The notes beneath the pieces are model-generated. The model was not told the DNA's origin and searched no databases. It was given only the letters and a program-made list of their open reading frames with translations. Positions 1 to 7,315 of a stretch of 34,172 nucleotides of DNA are shown one piece after another. The position numbers were made by a program, and so were the translations under genes. Origin of the DNA: Oscillospiraceae bacterium. GTDB lineage: Bacteria; Bacillota; Clostridia; Saccharofermentanales; Fastidiosipilaceae. Within the stretch, counting starts at the first letter, position 1. Each line of letters starts with the position of its first letter. The stretch lies in assembly GCA_028704415.1 (NCBI GenBank), contig JAQWFM010000024.1, forward strand, positions 1 to 34,172. The letters run 5' to 3'.

Positions 1-774
1 GCCGGATACCTCCAGCACCTGCCCGGTAATATAACCGGCCTCGGCGGACAGCAAAAAAGCGGCGGCAGCGGCAATATCTTCAGGCTTGCCAAAGCGTTTT
101 AAGGCAATTTGCTTTAGGATCGCCTCTCGGTTTTTTTCCGGCAGGGCCTGCGTCATGTCCGTTTGGATAAAGCCCGGCGCAATGGCGTTGCAGGTAATAC
201 CGCGGGAGGCCGTCTCCTTGGCTACAGAGCGGGTCAGACCCAGGATACCCGCCTTGGCGGCGGCGTAGTTAGCCTGGCCGGCATTGCCGTACAGGCCGCT
301 GACGGAGCTGATATTGACAATGCGGCCGGCCCGGTTGTGCAGCAGCAGCGGCAGGCAGGCTTTGATCATAAACATGGGACCCAGCAGATCCGTCCTGATC
401 ACGGCCTCCATGTCCTCGGCCTTCATCCGCAGCAGCAGGCCGTCACGGTTAATGCCGGCATTATTGACCAGGCCCCACAGCTCGTTGCCAAAGTGGGCCT
501 GCCCTGCCGCAACCGTGGCCTGACAGCAGGCTTCCTGGCTGACATCCGCCTGCCAAGGCAGCAGCCTGGCGGCCGGCAGTTCCTGCTGCAGGTCTGTCAC
601 AAAGGCTTCGGCCTCTTCGGCCCGGCTGCGGTAGGTAAATAAGATGCCAAAGCCCGCCTGAGCCAGGCGTCTGGCACAAGCCTGGCCAATGCCGCGGCTG
701 GCGCCGGTCACAATGACCCAGGGATGTGGGGGCTGCGGTTGGGCGGTCGGTCCTGTGGGGACGGTCTTAGTCAT
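1..774 (-). CDS. fabG: 3-oxoacyl-ACP reductase FabG (3' end cut by window edge)
   Basis: Cytosolic short-chain dehydrogenase that reduces 3-oxoacyl-ACP to 3-hydroxyacyl-ACP with NADPH in type II fatty-acid synthesis. Translating leftward from the ATG at 774 gives 258 codons, still open at base 1. The Rossmann motif TGASRGIG lies at residues 23-30, NNAG at about 104-107, and the catalytic Ser157, Tyr170 and Lys174 fall in the ISSVSG and YAAAK motifs with the family spacing. The last visible residues match the conserved FabG C-terminus, so only about five residues are missing. The start has AAAGGA upstream. The N-terminus carries about 14 extra Pro/Thr/Gln-rich residues compared with ordinary FabG. 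It follows fabK by 33 bp in a leftward fabH-fabK-fabG operon. Confidence 0.93.
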   Translation of the reverse strand, partial: MTKTVPTGPTAQPQPPHPWVIVTGASRGIGQACARRLAQAGFGILFTYRSRAEEAEAFVTDLQQELPAARLLPWQADVSQEACCQATVAAGQAHFGNELWGLVNNAGINRDGLLLRMKAEDMEAVIRTDLLGPMFMIKACLPLLLHNRAGRIVNISSVSGLYGNAGQANYAAAKAGILGLTRSVAKETASRGITCNAIAPGFIQTDMTQALPEKNREAILKQIALKRFGKPEDIAAAAAFLLSAEAGYITGQVLEVSG

Positions 775-807
775 ATGTGTGCAATCTTCCTTTCACTTGG
801 CCTAAAC

Positions 808-1761
808 CTAGTCTGCCCAGGCCTGACAGGCCGTACTGGTCTGGCTTAAGACCTGGCTGGCTTCCTTAAACATAGCCGGAATAATCTCCGCGCAGGGCTT
901 GATATCCTTGATCAGGCCGGCTGACTGTCCGGCCATAAATGACCCTTCATTAAGATCGCCGTCCAGTACGGCTTTTCTGAGCGAGCCGACGCTGATGGCC
1001 TCCAGTTCTTCAAATGTCGCGCCATTCTTTTCCAGCTTGAGCAGTTCCCGCTCCAGCCTGGTCTTGAGGGCGCGCACCGGATGCCCGCCGCTGCGGCCGG
1101 TAACCACAGTATCAATATCCCTGGCCTTGACCACTAAGTCCTTATAATTCTGGTTGACCCAGCACTCGGCAGAAGCCAGAAAGCGCGTCCCCAGCTGCAC
1201 GCCTTCACAGCCCAGCGCGAACGCCGCGGCAATCCCCCGGCCATCGGCAATCCCACCGGCGCCGATCACCGGGATGCTGACTGCCTGGGCCACGGCGTTC
1301 CACAAAACCACGCTGCTGAGCTCGCCAATGTGCCCGCCGGCCTCCTGACCTTCACAGACCACGGCATCCGCGCCCAGATTTTCCATCCGCTTGGCCTGTC
1401 CGGCTGAAGCTACTACCGGCACCACAATCAGGCCGGCCTTGTGCCAGGCAGCCAAAAATTTGCCCGGGGAGCCCGCGCCGGTGGTGACCACCGGCACATG
1501 CTCTTCAATCAGCAGCTGGGCCAGCTCAGCTGCGGCCGGATTCATCAGCATGATGTTCACGCCGAAATTATGGTCCGTTAACTGACGCGCGCGCCGAATC
1601 TGGGGGCGAAGAAGCTCTGCTGTCATGGCGCCGGAGCCAATCAGGCCCAGGCCGCCGGCATTGGAGACGGCGGCGGCCAGTTCAGCCGTGGCCGCCCAGG
1701 CCATACCGCCCTGGATCAGGGGGTATTCAGTTTTAAACAAGTCACAGATACGGTTGTTCAT
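808..1761 (-). CDS. fabK: Enoyl-ACP reductase II FabK (FMN-dependent)
   Basis: Flavoenzyme of the nitronate monooxygenase-like TIM-barrel family that performs the last reductive step of fatty-acid elongation, replacing FabI in many Bacillota. The 317-residue length is normal. The N-terminal YPLIQGGMAW stretch (13-22), the QEAGGHIGE motif (139-147) with the His144 typical of FabK, and the phosphate-binding IGAGGIADGRG region are all visible. It sits 25 bp after fabH and 33 bp before fabG, so it is almost certainly cotranscribed. A GAGGAG element lies about 12 bases before the ATG, slightly far for an optimal ribosome binding site. A nitronate monooxygenase is the alternative within the same fold, but the fab neighbours decide for FabK. 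FabK use predicts reduced sensitivity to FabI-specific inhibitors. Confidence 0.93.
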   Translation of the reverse strand: MNNRICDLFKTEYPLIQGGMAWAATAELAAAVSNAGGLGLIGSGAMTAELLRPQIRRARQLTDHNFGVNIMLMNPAAAELAQLLIEEHVPVVTTGAGSPGKFLAAWHKAGLIVVPVVASAGQAKRMENLGADAVVCEGQEAGGHIGELSSVVLWNAVAQAVSIPVIGAGGIADGRGIAAAFALGCEGVQLGTRFLASAECWVNQNYKDLVVKARDIDTVVTGRSGGHPVRALKTRLERELLKLEKNGATFEELEAISVGSLRKAVLDGDLNEGSFMAGQSAGLIKDIKPCAEIIPAMFKEASQVLSQTSTACQAWAD

Positions 1762-1786
1762 CTTTTATCTGGCTCCTCTCAAGCGA

Positions 1787-2812
1787 TCAGATTTTCAGTA
1801 AGACGGTTCCGTGGGTCAGGCCGCCGCCAAAGCCGCTGAAGGCTACCAGTTGCCCGCCCTGCAGTAAGCCTTGCTGCCGGCAGCGATCCAGAGCGATGCC
1901 GACACTGGAAGAGCTGGTGTTACCAATCTCATCCAGGCAGCTGTACACCTTGTCCATCGGCAGGTTCAGCCGTTTGGCCGCGGCTTCCAAAATCCGGTTA
2001 TTAGCCTGGTGCGGGATCAGCCAGTCCAGCTGCTCCACCTGATATCCGGCGGACGCCGTCACGGCTCTGATGCCCTGTTCAATCGCACCGACCGCAAAGC
2101 GGTAGACTTCACGGCCGTCCATATGAATAAACGGGGTGGCCTGCGGAAAACGCAGCGCCATCCGGTCTTTGCCTGCCGGCGGCGTCGCCAAAGAGGCCGG
2201 CGCCGCCCCAAACGGATGATTGCGGTCCGGATAACAGGCGGTGAGCGCCTGCGCCTGACGGCCGTCCGCCTTAAGGCAGCAGGCCAGCTCTTCCCCCGGC
2301 CCGTTCGCTGTCAGGACGACCGCGGCGGCCCCGTCACCAAAGAGCACACAGGTGGAACGGTCGGTAAAGTCAGTCACGCGGGACAACTTTTCCGAAGCCA
2401 CCAGCAGGACATGGCGGATAGACGGATCCTGCAAATAGCGGGCGGCCAGATCCAGGCCATAAACAAAGCCCGAGCAAGCGACATTTATGTCCAGGGCAAA
2501 GGCCTGCGCTGCGCCAAGATAGCCCTGCAGCAGGCAGGAAACGGTAGGTGTGACATAGTCCGGGGTAACAGAGGACACTAGGATCAGATCCAGCTCACTT
2601 GCGGCCAGCTTAGCGTCAGCCAAAGCTTTTTCAGCCGCTTTGACGCCCATTTCAACCGTCAGCTCGCCGTCACTGAAATGGCGGCGGAAAATCCCGGTCC
2701 GGCTGCGGATCCACTCGTCAGAGGTGTCAACAATCCGGGTGAAGTCACGATTTTCCACGGTGGTGGGCGGCAGGTAACTGCCGCTGCCGGCAATAGTCAG
2801 TTTCATTTGCAT
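1787..2812 (-). CDS. fabH: Beta-ketoacyl-ACP synthase III FabH
   Basis: Condenses a short acyl-CoA with malonyl-ACP to start fatty-acid synthesis. The 341-residue protein shows the thiolase-fold catalytic triad: Cys113 in VACSGF, His268 in IPHQANNR and Asn298 in GNTSSSS. The glycine-rich GFGGGLTHG stretch near the C-terminus is also typical. The first ATG (2812) is preferred over the one two codons later, because AGAGGAG is five bases upstream. It is the first gene of the leftward fabH-fabK-fabG unit, facing fabD across a 234-bp divergent spacer. No gene for the fab acyl carrier protein or FabF is visible here; they may lie left of the window. Confidence 0.95.
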   Translation of the reverse strand: MQMKLTIAGSGSYLPPTTVENRDFTRIVDTSDEWIRSRTGIFRRHFSDGELTVEMGVKAAEKALADAKLAASELDLILVSSVTPDYVTPTVSCLLQGYLGAAQAFALDINVACSGFVYGLDLAARYLQDPSIRHVLLVASEKLSRVTDFTDRSTCVLFGDGAAAVVLTANGPGEELACCLKADGRQAQALTACYPDRNHPFGAAPASLATPPAGKDRMALRFPQATPFIHMDGREVYRFAVGAIEQGIRAVTASAGYQVEQLDWLIPHQANNRILEAAAKRLNLPMDKVYSCLDEIGNTSSSSVGIALDRCRQQGLLQGGQLVAFSGFGGGLTHGTVLLKI

Positions 2813-3046
2813 CTGCTCTCCTCTTTGCTGTGAGTTCTATGCTTAATTAAGCTGGGACGGTTCACAGCATCTGTCGCGACAGCCTGCCGGCCACCGTCAG
2901 GCTGCTTCATACTTTGATTTTCTATCTGTTTGATTTACAATTATTTTGTACCTCAAAACATTATCAGTTTAAACACCCGATCAAGCCTAGTCAAGTCCTG
3001 TACAATAGGAGATGCCATCAGTAGGAAAGCCAGGAGGATTTTTACG
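2813..3046. promoter_or_regulatory. Divergent fabH / fabD control region
   Basis: This 234-bp spacer separates the leftward fabHKG unit from rightward fabD and must hold both promoters. Its right half is AT-rich. A direct repeat TTTGATTT occurs at 2913-2920 and 2929-2936, 16 bp apart. Each copy resembles a half of the FabT-type operator (TTTGAnTATCAAA), but the matching inverted half is absent. TACAAT at 3001-3006 is a possible -10 for fabD without a convincing -35. AGGAGG at 3033-3037 sits at proper distance from the fabD ATG at 3047. Assignment to any regulator is speculative. Confidence 0.4.
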
Positions 3047-4009
3047 ATGAAAACAGCCTTTATATTTTCCGGACAGGGGGCTCAGTATCCCGGTATGGGC
3101 CAGGAGCTGGCCGCTCACGCCCCCGGCGCGGCCCGCTGGTTTCAGTTAGCCACACAGGCCAGCGGCGGGCTGGAGCTGCTGGGCTTAACCAGGGAAGAGC
3201 TGGCTGACACCCGTAAAGCGCAGTTAGCTACCGTTGCCGTCAGCCTGGCCGCGTTCACTACGCTGCAAGACGCCCTTGCGCCTGATTTATGGCAACAGCT
3301 GGAGGCTGATGCTGCGGTTGCCGGCTTTTCGTTAGGTGAATACAGTGCTCTGGCCGCGGCCGGCGTTATTGCGGCCGGGGACCTCTTCCCTCTGATTGAC
3401 GCCCGCGGCCAGGCTATGGCGGAGGCCTGTCGGCAGCAGCCCGGCGCCATGGCCGCAGTGCTGGGGATGGAGGACATCCAGATCCTGAGCCTGTTAAGTG
3501 AGGATGAATTTATTGACCGGGTCTTTCCGGCCAACTATAACTGTCCGGGCCAGCTGGTGATTGCCGGGTATGAGCCCGATACGCTGAAAGCCTGTGCCAG
3601 GCTGCAGGCAGCCGGCGCCAGGCGCTGTCTGCGGCTGAAAGTAGCCGGCGCTTTTCATACCCCCCTGATGGACCCGGCCCGGCCGGCTTTGATCAGGCAG
3701 GCGGAGTGCTATACCTACCGGGAGCCCCGATATGCGGTCTTTTCCAATTTCAGCGGTGATCTGTTAAGCGGGGTGAGCTCGCTGCCTCAATATATGGGAC
3801 AGCATATGTGCAATCCGGTCCGCTGGACCGCGGAAATAAAAAGTCTGGAGCGCCGCGGCTATACCGATGTCATTGAGTTTGGCCCCGGCAAAGTGTTGTG
3901 CGGCCTGGTGCAAAAGATCTCTGAGCAGCTGGAAACCCATCATGTGGAAGATCTGGCTTCGCTGGAGAGCACTGTCAGGCGGCTGCAGGAAAAATTGCAG
4001 CAGGACTGA
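3047..4009 (+). CDS. fabD: Malonyl-CoA:ACP transacylase FabD
   Basis: Loads malonyl groups from malonyl-CoA onto acyl carrier protein for fatty-acid synthesis. The 320 residues begin with the family hallmark FIFSGQGAQYPGMG (6-19). The nucleophile is Ser95 in GFSLGE (usually GHSLGE; the His-to-Phe change occurs in the acyltransferase fold but is notable), and the catalytic His204 is in GAFHTPLM. The frame is open further upstream to 2930, but the ATG at 3047 follows AGGAGG and begins exactly at the family N-terminus, so the longer start is rejected. It is transcribed away from fabHKG instead of inside that operon. No other fab gene follows. Confidence 0.94.
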   Translation: MKTAFIFSGQGAQYPGMGQELAAHAPGAARWFQLATQASGGLELLGLTREELADTRKAQLATVAVSLAAFTTLQDALAPDLWQQLEADAAVAGFSLGEYSALAAAGVIAAGDLFPLIDARGQAMAEACRQQPGAMAAVLGMEDIQILSLLSEDEFIDRVFPANYNCPGQLVIAGYEPDTLKACARLQAAGARRCLRLKVAGAFHTPLMDPARPALIRQAECYTYREPRYAVFSNFSGDLLSGVSSLPQYMGQHMCNPVRWTAEIKSLERRGYTDVIEFGPGKVLCGLVQKISEQLETHHVEDLASLESTVRRLQEKLQQD

Positions 4010-4068
4010 GCGCCGGCAGCTTTGTCATCAAACTGTCAGCCAGCTGCAACCGGCCCGTAATACAGCAA

Positions 4069-4133
4069 TACGGACGTGCAATGCCATTTGATTACTATTT
4101 TAAGTAGCTGGCTTTATGGTCGGCACGTCCGTA
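4069..4133. repeat. 11-bp perfect inverted repeat before the coiled-coil operon
   Basis: TACGGACGTGC at 4069-4079 is repeated as its exact reverse complement GCACGTCCGTA at 4123-4133, with 43 bp between. The right arm ends 19 bp before the start codon at 4153. There is no T-run after either arm, so it is not a normal intrinsic terminator. It could be a pair of operator half-sites or a long-loop hairpin in the leader of the following gene. Confidence 0.6.
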
Positions 4134-4152
4134 CAGATGAGGAGATGTCATT

Positions 4153-5958
4153 ATGGCTGCTTTTGTTTTTGCCGCTGCCGCTAAGCCCCTGTCCCTGCCG
4201 CTAGGCGCTGCGGCATTGTTGTTTATGCCCCTGCTGCTGATCGCCTGGATTGTGTTAATCGGCGGTTCGCTGCTGTTTTATTTCCTGCGCGGCCGGTTGC
4301 TGACCCGTCTGGAACAGACCCTGCTGGGACTTACAGAGCAGGTCACCGGTTTAGAGGGACGGTCCATGGACAACCGGGAGGCCGTCAGGGAGGCCTTTGC
4401 TCAATGCAACTGGGAGCTGCTGAAAGAGCGGTTTTACCGTTGGGATGAGGACAGTCAGGCGCTGTATCAGGGCCGCTGGTTTTCGCCCTTACTTAATGAC
4501 GCTGTCCGGCAGGCCTTGCTCACTGCCGCGGACCGGCGGCTGCTGGGGGCAGATATTCCGCTGACCCTGCTGCTGCTCGCCTTTTTATTTTCACTGGTTC
4601 TGACTTTGCTGCCCGGCACGGAGACCAGCTTACTGACACCCTGGCTGCCTACCTTTTTTGCCGTCATTGCAGCCTTGTTTTTAAGCTGGCAGGGGCAGGA
4701 AGGCAACCAGCGGCTGGAGCAGGCGCTGGGGCAGCTACGACAGGCGCTGGCCCGCCGGCTCCCGGTTTTCAGCAGCGACAGCAGTTCCGCGCTGCTGGTC
4801 GAAGAATGCAAACGCTATGACCGTGACATGGCTGGCGAAATCAGCCGGCTGCAGGCCAGTGTTCAGGCCCTGGCAGACCATCAGCTCAGTCAGGCGGTCG
4901 CAGCCAGTGTCCGGGAGGTCATGCGCCAGGATGTGGTGCCGGACCTGGCGGACAGCAGTCGGAAGCTCAGCGACGCCGCGGCCAATTTGGCTAAGCAGCA
5001 GTATGAAGGGATCAGCCAGGTAACCGCGGATTTTTCCGCCCAGTTAGCCAACCAGCTGCGGCACAGTCTGGAGCCGCTGTACCGGGATAGTCAGCAGCTG
5101 ACCGCGGCCTTAACTGAAAGTCAGCAGTTGCTGCAGCAAGCCTCACAGCAGCTGGACCAGGGGCGCGAGCAAAGCCTGTTACTGCAGCAGCAGGCAGCCG
5201 GCACGCTGGAACAGGCGCGGCAGGCCGCGGAGCAGTTTGCCCAGGCCAGCCGGCAGGCGCTGAGCAGCTGGCAAAATTTAACCGAGCAAAGCCGTAAAGT
5301 CTGGCAGGAAGACGCGCGAGCTCAACACGCCATGTGGCTGGAAGAAGATGAACGCAATAAAGCCTTCTGGCAGGCCAGCGCCGGGACCTGGCAAGAGACG
5401 CTGAGACAATTTGCCCAGTCCGCCCAGCAACTGCAGACCAGTCAGTCCGCCTGGGCCGGGGACCAGCAGGTCCAGGCACAACAGCTGGCGGCCGGGCTGG
5501 AGCAATTCCGGGCTGACCTAAACCAAACCGCCGCGGCCCTGCGCGAGCTGCAGGAAAAAACCGCCCGCTACCTCAATAACAGCGGGGAGGTCCAGACAAG
5601 GCTGCTGCAAGATTATCAGACCCTGAGCCAAAATATGACCGTCGCCGCCGCGCAGCTGCAGGATAACAGCGCCCGGCTGGCCAGAGTGGTGCACCAGCTA
5701 AATGACAGGCTGGAACACTCCGTTTCCACCTTCAGCGGGCAGCTGCAGGACGGGGTAGCCGGTTCGCTCAAAGAGCTGGATCAAGCCCTGGCAGAAATCA
5801 GTCTCCGTATCTCCGCCAATGTGCGGGAAGTTCAGGACGCCATGAACCAGGCGGCAGACACGCTGGACAACAGCGGCAACCGCCAGCCAGCCGGTCTGGC
5901 TCAGGCCGTACCACCGCAGCCGGACTTTGCGCCGGAAGCCGGAGGCAGCCGGACATGA
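4153..5958 (+). CDS. Three-TM membrane protein with long coiled-coil tail (MotA/ZorA-like architecture)
   Basis: I do not recognise a named family with certainty. The 601 residues hold one hydrophobic helix at about 17-45, a roughly 90-residue polar segment containing NWELLKERFYRWDED (86-100), then two further helices at about 135-153 and 160-180. After that comes an uninterrupted Gln/Ala/Leu-rich coiled coil from about 220 to 580, and a Pro-rich end. TM, cytosolic loop, TM, TM, long helical tail is the layout of MotA/TolQ/ExbB-type channel subunits, and especially of ZorA from Zorya anti-phage systems. No MotB/ZorB-type partner with an OmpA domain is in the window. The start has GGAG nine bases upstream. 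The stop overlaps the next start by four bases (ATGA), so the two proteins are very likely coexpressed and functionally linked. A structural or envelope-stress coiled-coil protein is an alternative. Confidence 0.6.
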   Translation: MAAFVFAAAAKPLSLPLGAAALLFMPLLLIAWIVLIGGSLLFYFLRGRLLTRLEQTLLGLTEQVTGLEGRSMDNREAVREAFAQCNWELLKERFYRWDEDSQALYQGRWFSPLLNDAVRQALLTAADRRLLGADIPLTLLLLAFLFSLVLTLLPGTETSLLTPWLPTFFAVIAALFLSWQGQEGNQRLEQALGQLRQALARRLPVFSSDSSSALLVEECKRYDRDMAGEISRLQASVQALADHQLSQAVAASVREVMRQDVVPDLADSSRKLSDAAANLAKQQYEGISQVTADFSAQLANQLRHSLEPLYRDSQQLTAALTESQQLLQQASQQLDQGREQSLLLQQQAAGTLEQARQAAEQFAQASRQALSSWQNLTEQSRKVWQEDARAQHAMWLEEDERNKAFWQASAGTWQETLRQFAQSAQQLQTSQSAWAGDQQVQAQQLAAGLEQFRADLNQTAAALRELQEKTARYLNNSGEVQTRLLQDYQTLSQNMTVAAAQLQDNSARLARVVHQLNDRLEHSVSTFSGQLQDGVAGSLKELDQALAEISLRISANVREVQDAMNQAADTLDNSGNRQPAGLAQAVPPQPDFAPEAGGSRT

Positions 5959-7181
5959 TTCAGGTCAGCCAACCGTTGCCGGCGCCGCAGGAACTCAATG
6001 CCGCTTTGCAGCAGGTGCGCGGCGGGCTCCGGCTCCCGGCAGACCGCCTCCCAGAGCTCAATGCTCAGGCGCGGGAACTGGCACACACCTTTCAGGCAGA
6101 CCCGCCGGCTACCAGCCTGCGGCTGACTGGCGAGCCTAGGTCTGCCGGCCACCGGCTCAGGCTCAGCCGCCTGCTCCCCTTTATATATCCCTATACCCCG
6201 GCTGCGCTGTGGCCCAGACTGGATCAGCTGATGCGGACATATGCCAGCTGGACGCTTTATGAATACTGCTGGTATGCCTTTCAGACCTGTTATCCCCACA
6301 GTGGCTTGCAAAAGGCACTGGCGTCTTTGCACCGCCGGCTGAGAGAAAATATTCAGCGCTATGGATCGCCCCCCCACAGCAGCGGTTTATTACTGCCGGA
6401 TCAGGTTTCCTTTTACCTGAAAGAGCCTGATCTACTGAAGGCAGCCGCAACCTGGCTGGCGGGGGATCTGCAACCGCCGCAGACCGCGCTGAGCAAACGC
6501 TGGCAGGAACGCTATGATCTGATCCCGGACGCCGGTTTCAGCCAGGCTTTGTTATGGCAGCTGCTGAAACAATTGCCGGACTGGCAGCTGCCATTGTATC
6601 AGGACTTATTACTGAATTCAGCCACGCCCTGGTCGGATCAGGCGTTAGGTCCGCTGCTGCTGCTGCTGATCAGCAACGCTCAGTTAAGCCAGGATGATTT
6701 GAGCCGTCTGGTCCGGCATCTGACCGCCCCGCTCAATACCCCCGCGGCTTATGACCGAATCCGCGGCCGGCTGACGCGGCCAGGCCGCCGCATTCTGGAT
6801 CGTTTTCTGGTACTGGATTGTCTCAGGCGCTGTTACGCGGCTAAGCCTGGCAAACAGCGGGTGTTGCTGGATTTACAGGCTGAGGCGGAAACAGTCTACG
6901 AGCTGAGGCCTGATTTAATCATCTGGCGCTTCCCGGGATTTTGCCTGCTGGACCAACTCACAGATCCGGAAAGTGCCTATTATTATCGTAATGAACGGCT
7001 CCAGGAGCTGAGCCGGCAGGGGCTGGGCTGGCCGCAGCTGCTTCCGCCGGTCTTTCCGTACCGGCAGTTGTATCCCGGCAGCGATCCTGAGCTGGCCGAC
7101 GGCGTAGTCAAATTGCAGTTCAGCGGTAATCAGCTGGCGGTGACCCAGCGATTTTTGGCCGCTAAGCTGCGCCGTCCATAG
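5955..7181 (+). CDS. Uncharacterised soluble partner of the coiled-coil membrane protein
   Basis: Not recognised. The 408-residue protein has no signal peptide or membrane helix and is rich in Leu, Gln, Arg, Tyr and Trp. It looks helical (repeated LL/LP turns, for example around 205-260), with an aromatic stretch LYEYCWYAFQTCYP at about 98-111 and a C-terminal segment LIIWRFPGFCLLDQL followed by SAYYYRNERL (about 320-348). That last region loosely recalls the EH-signature part of ZorC proteins, but I could not establish the match. Its ATG overlaps the preceding stop, and GGAGG lies nine bases upstream inside the previous gene. Its end is convergent with the amylase gene 134 bp away. Translational coupling argues that it works with the membrane protein. 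Confidence 0.75.
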   Translation: MIQVSQPLPAPQELNAALQQVRGGLRLPADRLPELNAQARELAHTFQADPPATSLRLTGEPRSAGHRLRLSRLLPFIYPYTPAALWPRLDQLMRTYASWTLYEYCWYAFQTCYPHSGLQKALASLHRRLRENIQRYGSPPHSSGLLLPDQVSFYLKEPDLLKAAATWLAGDLQPPQTALSKRWQERYDLIPDAGFSQALLWQLLKQLPDWQLPLYQDLLLNSATPWSDQALGPLLLLLISNAQLSQDDLSRLVRHLTAPLNTPAAYDRIRGRLTRPGRRILDRFLVLDCLRRCYAAKPGKQRVLLDLQAEAETVYELRPDLIIWRFPGFCLLDQLTDPESAYYYRNERLQELSRQGLGWPQLLPPVFPYRQLYPGSDPELADGVVKLQFSGNQLAVTQRFLAAKLRRP

Positions 7182-7223
7182 CTGCCCGCCTCTGTGTTTC
7201 CTGACTGCCGCCTCACCAGGACA

Positions 7224-7263
7224 GGCGCTGAGGCAGCGCTGCGCATAAAACCGCTTCAGCGCC
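7224..7263. terminator. Hairpin between convergent genes, possible bidirectional terminator
   Basis: GGCGCTGA at 7224-7231 pairs with TCAGCGCC at 7256-7263, and the loop contains a smaller GCAGCGCTGC palindrome. It sits in the 134-bp gap where the two-gene coiled-coil operon and the alpha-amylase gene converge. Neither side has a strong T-run directly after the stem (TTTTATT occurs about 20 bases to the right), so the terminator call is tentative. Confidence 0.35.
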
Positions 7264-7315
7264 CGGCTTAGCCAGCCGCCGACCTTTTATTGACTGCCGC
7301 AGCAGAACCGTCAGA

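Noticed and set aside
1871-2581. Long open frame antisense to fabH
   Set aside because: Overlaps a certain gene completely, is Arg/Gly/Gln-rich without domain features, and is a typical shadow in GC-rich coding DNA.
2930-3046. Longer fabD reading from 2930
   Set aside because: The extra 39 residues do not belong to the FabD fold, and AGGAGG precedes the internal ATG at the exact family start.
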